From Trichoplusia ni (taxonomy: Eukaryota; Arthropoda; Insecta; Lepidoptera; Noctuidae), in the NCBI RefSeq assembly GCF_003590095.1, contig NC_039480.1, positions 18,267,328 through 18,331,327 of the forward strand: DNA of 64,000 nucleotides. The letters run 5' to 3'. Shown here in pieces: positions 58,484 through 64,000 of this stretch; positions within the stretch are counted from its first letter, which is position 1; every line of letters begins with the position of its first letter. Below the pieces are notes generated by a model. That model saw only the letters and a list, made by a program, of their open reading frames with translations, made no database searches and was not told the DNA's origin. The position numbers and the translations under genes were made by a program.

Positions 58484-61400
58484 ATGCCCCGTGGCCGGGA
58501 CGATATGCAAGTAAACGTGGCGGGCCTAAGGAGAAATATTAAAAACCTCGCGCACAACTATTCCGATGCCCAGGTAAGATTTATAAAACAGACTGACATT
58601 TCTATACCTTATACTTGTAATATTTACCATAATTCGCACTAAGGACTAGGGTAAATAAGAGATTGCTCAGCCGTAAGATTACTTATCTTAAAACTTATGG
58701 CTGTCTCTGTTAGGTTCATGTCTTATTTATTTTATGAAACTTTGGTACTAAGGGAAAGTTGTCTCTCAAAGTCTATTATAGTTAATATTACTTGGCAACG
58801 TCTACCAAGTTAAAAAAAACCTTATGACCATTAAGTTATCAAATCCTACGAGCCTTTATATGTATACAAGAAGCAACATATCAAACTGTGTCCTCGATTC
58901 GACTTCCTTGAATTTCATTTGCTTGAATAAGTACCTCATGGTGCCATCACGCGTTTCCACTGCACGTTTCACAGTTCCGGGATATTTTCCGGGTTGGAGT
59001 TGTCGACGTACTGTAAACATATAAAATACTTCCCGCCCATTTGGGTATAGCTGCACACAAATTGACAAAAACTGAAACCTCTTAAAGGAATATGATAACA
59101 GATGTAGAAGTGTGAGAGCGCGTTACACGGAGTATGACAGCGTCTCTTCTTCACACCTGCTAAAGTTGCTTTAGGCGGCATTCCACCAGAGATGAGCGAC
59201 GATAAGTAGCGAGGGATGTGTTTGAAAGGAACCAATAGAATCGCTTCACTTCCCCCGCCTCATCCAGCAAAGCTCTGGTGGAAACGGCTCAGCGGACATC
59301 CTCGCACGACACATTTCCATCGTACGTCTCTGGTTCAAACGCAGCGGTTACTCAAACAAATGTATTGCTCAAAGCATCATTTGACTATGATTAAACTTGC
59401 AAACAAAGACACCTTTCATTACGTCATCCATGACTTCTATTTGCATCAAATAAATGTAAAACTTTATAACATATCGTAGATAAATGCACCATGTTTGCCG
59501 ATGACTATGAATATCTCATGTTGTTCTGACATATCTTACATCTGTATACTGAATTAAAATATGGCTTTGATGTGATAACACGTTGCTGTTAACAGCTATG
59601 AGATTAGTTTATTCTAGAAGAAAGAACAAGATAGTTACACCAGTAGGCTTGGATGTATTACGCTTTCAAGTATAAAAACCTTTTTTAAGACAGAATCCAT
59701 TTTAAATGTTTAAATAGTTTCCTAGGTTCCTTAGACTCGGTCTGTGTTGTACCTATGTTCCGAGGGAGTTAATAAGTCGCAAGTAAAAACAATGGTAGGT
59801 AAAATACAATACGTTGTACGGTTTCACTCACGTGTACAATACGCTCGAGTATTGTCCGACATGCGGAGTTTTAATTCATGAGATCATCGCGGCGAGGTGT
59901 CGTATGTCCTCAGAATTATCTTACTTTGTATCATTTTGAGATGAGGCTTCAACAAAATTGGAGAGTGACTACTCTCCAATTTTGTTTTGGGCTATGGTTA
60001 CTAGTTTTATATTCATTATTGATTAGAATAGTGCTAAGCATTCATGAGGTCTCGAGAAATAAAAATGTAAAGGCCATAAAAATGTTACTCATGTGACAAT
60101 AAATAAGTAAATGATCATCGTCTATAGAAACTAACCATAATCATATTGATTCCAGGTAAAAGTGCGCGAGGCGACATCGAACGATCCATGGGGCCCCTCA
60201 AGCACTCTGATGGCGGAGATCGCCGACCTCACGTACAACGTGATGGCCTTCACCGAGATCATGCAGATGATATGGAAGCGGCTCAACGACCACGGCAAGA
60301 ACTGGCGGCACGTCTACAAGGCGCTCGTCCTCATGGAGTACCTCATCAAGACAGGCAGTGAAAAGGTCGCCATGCAGTGCAAAGAAAACATATTCGCGAT
60401 ACATACCTTGAAGGATTTCCAGTACATGGAGGAGGGAAAGGATCAGGGTGAGTGTGAACAATACAAGTTTTATATTACCAGAATGGTTTAAGCACCTGTT
60501 TACAATTACTGAGTAGCCGCTATCTGGTAGTTAAACTGAAAAGTCTGTCAAATAATTTAATGGGAACTTATGTGGCGGTGGTGAAACAAGCCCTATAAAT
60601 ATCATTTGTTAGTTAAAAATTACAATTCATAAGGCACCGTAACCAATCACTTAAATCAATATAAACACACCTGTCCTTTTAATATTCAAAGGACCGGAGT
60701 CTTTCTAATCGACCTTGTTAGATGTAACGGGTGGCCTTGAATCCATGTAAATAGTTTACGAAAGGTGTCGGCAGTGATGTAGCAACAGCCGGCGACTAAT
60801 TAATTAACGCGTCGTGCCGCATGCTAATTGTATGGAGTTACCTTATCAGCTGATTGATAGCAGAGGCGCTCAACATGTACACTGTGCAGAGCTGTAGTAC
60901 CGATTCCTTATAGGTGAAATTTTGTCTAACAGTCGTTCAGTTTGTCATGTCGTAATAGTAAAATGTATGTCATGTTCTGACGTAATTTCCGTAATCAATT
61001 AATCCTTTTTAACTATATGTTTTATTTCATGTTTTGGGAAATTAAAATGTTTATTATCCCAATGAAACAGGACCCCTCTGCTCAATGATACAAATTCTAC
61101 TCTGTATCCTCCCAGTTTGGCAGTCGCTTGCATCCGCCACAGATGTCACATAATTAACAATTTAAATTAATTCTACGAATTTTCATATAATTTGATAAGA
61201 ATTAAGATCATCGCATTACAGGTCTGAACGTACGCGAAAAGGCGAAATCGCTAGTAAATCTCTTAAAAGACGACGAGAGATTGAAAAACGAGCGAGCGAG
61301 AGCACTGAAGGCGAAGCAAAGGTTCGCGCAGAGTGCGAGCGCGTTCGGCAGCGACGGCGCGCTCGACACGCCCAGCAGCCCCACCTACCCCGCAGTGAGT

Positions 61401-63631
61401 ACACACGCCTGCGACTGGCCGTGGGAGCACCACTAATCACTAACACCACGCTAGAAGGCCCAGGAACAACTCGAACGCTACCGACACATTATTTGAATTG
61501 TCATTCAATATGAGAATACGTTGTGGATGTGAAGCGTCGATAGTGTTTGTGTTTTTGTAAATATTTTATTTGTACCCATCATAAGAGTCCGGAATCACTT
61601 ACTACGGGCAATAAATTTCCCCCTTTTTTGCCATATGTTTCTTTTTTCTGTTTTCTTTCTATATGTATATATATTTTTTTGTTACTATCAACGTCGTGAT
61701 GTCATTAACAAACAAGAATTAATGTTCCTGCAATTTAACGTATATTTCTACTCCCTTTATATAGTTCGATCTTTCTTAACTCGGGATACAGTAGGATTAC
61801 ACTGGTATTATTAGTACTAAAATTGTGCACAGTATAGACTAACAATTGGTTAATATGACGTGTGTGTGTAACCGGGTGTGTCCTTCCAGTTCGGGAGCGA
61901 CGGCGCGCTCGACACAGCCTCCAGCCCCACCTACCCCGCGGTGAGCACTGCCATGTACTTGCACCTGACTGTCTATTGTCTAACATAACATTTTGTACTT
62001 CCTTGCTTCTGTATATCTTGTCATCATTGTGTTAACTAATTGCTGCAACAAGATTTATATTTGTCTAGTATTGTCGTTGTTGCGTGTGAACGTAACGTTG
62101 TGTATAAATTGTAAATGTTTCGTCATCTATAAAACGTAGCTGATTAATCGATGTCGTTCCGGGTGTCATCGTTGTCGCGCTGCAGCCCAGCAGCACTGTA
62201 TATGTCGTGTGTTGTGGCAGCTGAGCGGCGACGGCGCGGAGTGGTCGGGGCGCGACGCGGAGCTGGCGCGGCCGCTGACGGCGGGCGAGGAGGAGCTGCA
62301 GCTGCAGCTGGCGCTGGCCATGTCGCGCGAGGAGGCGGACCGCGACGAGCGCCGCCGCCGCTCCGACGACGTGCGCCTGCAGCTCGCCATCAGCCAGTCG
62401 CAGCAGGACTTCCAGTCAGTATACCCGCCGCTACATCCTCCTGCATGAGCCTTGTTCCTTGCGACTCCTATCCCGCATCACCCTGTCCTCCCGCCCCAGA
62501 CTAGAGGCCTACCTGCGCGAAGAGGAGGCCCGCCTGCACTCGTACAAGTCGCAGGCGCTGGTCCCGTGGCGGCTGGAGCCCGTGGCCGAGGTCCCGTGGG
62601 CAGGCGGCCGGGACCCGCCCTGGCCTGCCGCCCCCGCCCCGCCCTCGCCGCCGCCGCGCTGCTGGTTCTACGGCTGCATGGAGTGTCTCAGACCGAATGT
62701 AATACAGTCAGTGCCGAACTCGATGCCTGTAATAAACTGAGATACCATCCTTAGAAACTTTAATTAGAGTAGATCTTCGTAATGTTGTTGTAGTTAGGAC
62801 ATTCTAGATAACATTAATATGAATTTAGTTAGGTTGGTACTTACAGGTTCACAGAGTACTCCAAAAATTCCTTTTCAAAACATCCTTCCCTTTCCCATTT
62901 CCTTTATGTATGGTTGTCTTGAATAGAAAGTCAGAGAAGTATAGTAATACTTGTTTGTACAGGACGACAGACGGCCTGCCGCCTAAGAAGGTCCCCGGCA
63001 GCCAGGCGGCCCCGGGCGCGCAGTCGCACCTGCTGGACCTGCTGGACGTGTCGCTGGGCAGCCCCGCGCCGCCGGACCCCTGGGCCGCGCCCGCGCCGCC
63101 GCCCGCGCACAGGCCGGTGGGTGGCTCTACTCTTGTACTAATCCTGTAACCGCACATCAATTATGATGTTTACAAACAATTCGAAATTGTAACAGTTAAA
63201 TTTGAATTTTTGTATAGGAAAAACTTAAAAAAAAAAATCAGTAGTTCGAATTAACATAATTTTAGACGTGTTTAATTAATTTTTAATTTCTATTCTGTTA
63301 GCCTATGCAATTGGATTTTGGTATTTTTGGAGACTCTATGGTAAGAGTGTGTGGTAATGCTAGGTAAAAAACGTGTGCAGTAACAATAATACGTATTAAA
63401 TGCTAGATATTGTTACATGCTAGTGTACATCAAATGTATGTATTATATTCTATAAAGATACATAGTAAATATAATTATACGTAATACTGTTCAATGAGGA
63501 TTTTCTATAACGATGTATATGTCCCTTCGCAGGAGACCGCGTCAGACGCGTGGTCAGCAGTGGGCAGCCCGGCGCGCGACCCCTGGGCGCCCGCCGCCGC
63601 GCCGCCCGACCCCTGGGCTCCCGCCGGACAT
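58484..63631 (+). CDS. lqf: Epsin (liquid facets), 5' nine coding exons, runs off the window
   Basis: Endocytic adaptor that binds PIP2, ubiquitinated cargo, clathrin and AP-2 at the plasma membrane; in flies it is needed for Notch ligand endocytosis. Exons: 58484-58573, 60156-60447, 61222-61394, 61890-61940, 62221-62414, 62500-62706, 62963-63116, 63302-63340 and 63533-63631, all GT-AG with matching phases, 433 codons so far. ENTH domain: MQVNVAGLRRNIKNLAHNYS, VKVREATSNDPWGPSS, WKRLNDHGKNWRHVYKAL, YLIKTGSEKVA and GLNVREKAKSLVNLLKDDER. UIMs: EEELQLQLALAMSREEAD and SDDVRLQLAISQSQQDF. Clathrin box LLDLLDV; AP-2 motifs DPW at three places. Met8 (MQVNVAGL) is the start in fly epsin, so the first seven residues MPRGRDD may be an extension. 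The NPF-bearing C-terminus lies past the window. Confidence 0.93.
59175..59290. mobile_element. MITE with CCACCAGAG / CTCTGGTGG inverted ends
   Basis: ATTCCACCAGAG near 59180-59191 pairs with GCTCTGGTGGAA near 59272-59283. Between them are GTAGCGAGGGATGTGTTTGA and CCAATAGAATCGCTTCACTT, blocks I remember from a common noctuid repeat. About 105 bp, in epsin intron between coding exons 1 and 2. Confidence 0.6.
59951..59986. repeat. Perfect 16-bp inverted repeat with GACT loop
   Basis: Arm AACAAAATTGGAGAGT at 59951-59966, loop GACT, arm ACTCTCCAATTTTGTT at 59971-59986. Lies 170 bp before epsin coding exon 2. Could be a hairpin in the pre-mRNA or a foldback-element remnant. Confidence 0.9.
62731..62736 (+). 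terminator. Possible intronic poly(A) signal in epsin
   Basis: AATAAA lies 25 bp past the donor at 62707 and ends just before the TGA (62738-62740) that stops read-through of exon 6. If used, it would give a short epsin without clathrin box, most DPW motifs and NPF motifs. Confidence 0.3.
63302..63340 (+). CDS. lqf: Epsin 13-codon microexon
   Basis: Preceded by TTCTGTTAG and followed by GTAAGAGTG; phase 0 on both sides, like its neighbours, so it can be included or skipped without frame change. It codes PMQLDFGIFGDSM. The LDFGIFGD core resembles short Phe/Asp adaptor-binding motifs, but this is inference. Confidence 0.65.
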
Positions 63632-63839
63632 GTATGTACACGGACACGATACTGGCAGCTTGTACTCATATTTATATATTGAGCTTAGAACAAGTCTTAC
63701 AAACTAAAGATAACCTCTCCTTTCCTTTACCTAAAACTTTTTCTTCCCTCTTGGGAAGAATCGGATGATGTTAACTCTTATTGACTAAACCTAATTTTTG
63801 TGCCTGTTTCTGTATATGGCAATTTGTTGCAATCCTTCA

Positions 63840-64000
63840 TACACCGGGCTTCCACCGGCCAGTAGTGCTGGCCGATAGGTCACTTCTCGTGTTGTGTGGA
63901 GGCCGACGTGTAAAGAGCGTCGGCATCGTCGCCTCTTACTGGGACCACATCCATACCACCGAATGCCCCCCCCCCCCCCGCCGTGGGTCCTATTGTCCCA
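63840..64000. repeat. GC-rich repeat-like segment at the window end
   Basis: Contains a short palindrome CGGCCAGTAGTGCTGGCCG near 63858-63876, AAAGAGCGTCGGCATCGTCG and a run of 14 C (63966-63979). It contrasts with the AT-rich epsin intron around it and looks like a truncated mobile element; family not identified. Confidence 0.35.

Noticed and set aside
59320..59345. GGTTCAAAC resembling a tRNA T-arm
   Set aside because: No acceptor stem, D-arm or anticodon arm fits around it; it is next to the MITE.
60448..60491. Extension of the epsin exon 2 ORF to a stop
   Set aside because: It passes a strong donor (G then GTGAGT) and the next exon continues the ENTH domain in the right phase.
62151..62754. 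Ala/Arg/Pro-rich ORFs of 74-117 codons in other frames
   Set aside because: Out-of-frame readings of GC-rich epsin exons; the UIM-coding frame is the real one.
1..64000. CRISPR arrays, bacterial operons, rRNA genes
   Set aside because: No regularly spaced repeats, no ribosome-binding-site spaced ORF series and no rRNA-like blocks were seen; the gene structures are eukaryotic.

Overview
The window is eukaryotic and most likely from a moth or butterfly (Lepidoptera). The DNA is AT-rich, the genes carry GT-AG introns, and coding exons are short and GC-rich. The non-coding DNA holds repeat families typical of Lepidoptera: Lep1-like Helitron ends reading GTTGCCCGCGACTTCGTCCG, the AGTGCGAGTCGGACTCGC element, the CCGAAGCACGG/GGAAGCCGACCCC family, and a CCACCAGAG...CTCTGGTGG MITE. 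There is no operon, CRISPR array or recognisable tRNA. Exactly 1000 N form a scaffold gap at 47586-48585.

Layout. 1-2.6 kb: repeats. 2.6-4.1 kb, minus: intronless secreted acid-lipase-like protein. 7.5-9.4 kb, minus: four-exon gene I reconstructed for an unrecognised 176-aa protein with a dense Cys cluster. 11.9-13.2 kb, plus: intronless, unrecognised Cys-rich single-pass membrane protein. 13.3-15.65 kb, minus: FAD-dependent GMC oxidoreductase in three coding exons, ending in KDEL. 15.7-25.8 kb: no gene seen, Helitron and other repeat fragments. 25.8-26.3 kb, plus: MTH1/NUDT1-type Nudix hydrolase. 27.8-31.9 kb, minus: complete nine-exon nucleoporin Nup85 (652 aa). 32-58 kb: about 26 kb without a convincing CDS, with two candidate 5' leader regions, several repeats, the gap, and a 1,112-bp direct duplication identical as far as I can read. 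58.5 kb to the window end, plus: epsin (liquid facets) with ENTH, UIM, clathrin-box and DPW elements, running off the right edge.

The genes do not form one pathway. They are a mix of digestive or secretory enzymes (lipase, GMC), housekeeping genes (MTH1, Nup85, epsin) and two orphans. Nup85 and epsin are divergent; if the 32.7-33.3 kb region is an epsin leader they are head-to-head within about 1 kb. The MTH1 and Nup85 genes converge, as do the membrane-protein orphan and the GMC gene.

Points most worth following: the KDEL tail on the GMC enzyme; the duplicated 17-codon segment and 13-codon microexon in epsin; the two orphans; two perfect intronic hairpins; the Arg/Ala-rich Nup85 exon; and the identical duplication beside the gap, which may be an assembly artefact. 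Exon joins were derived by hand from splice sites, frame and remembered family similarity; no alignment or transcript was available.
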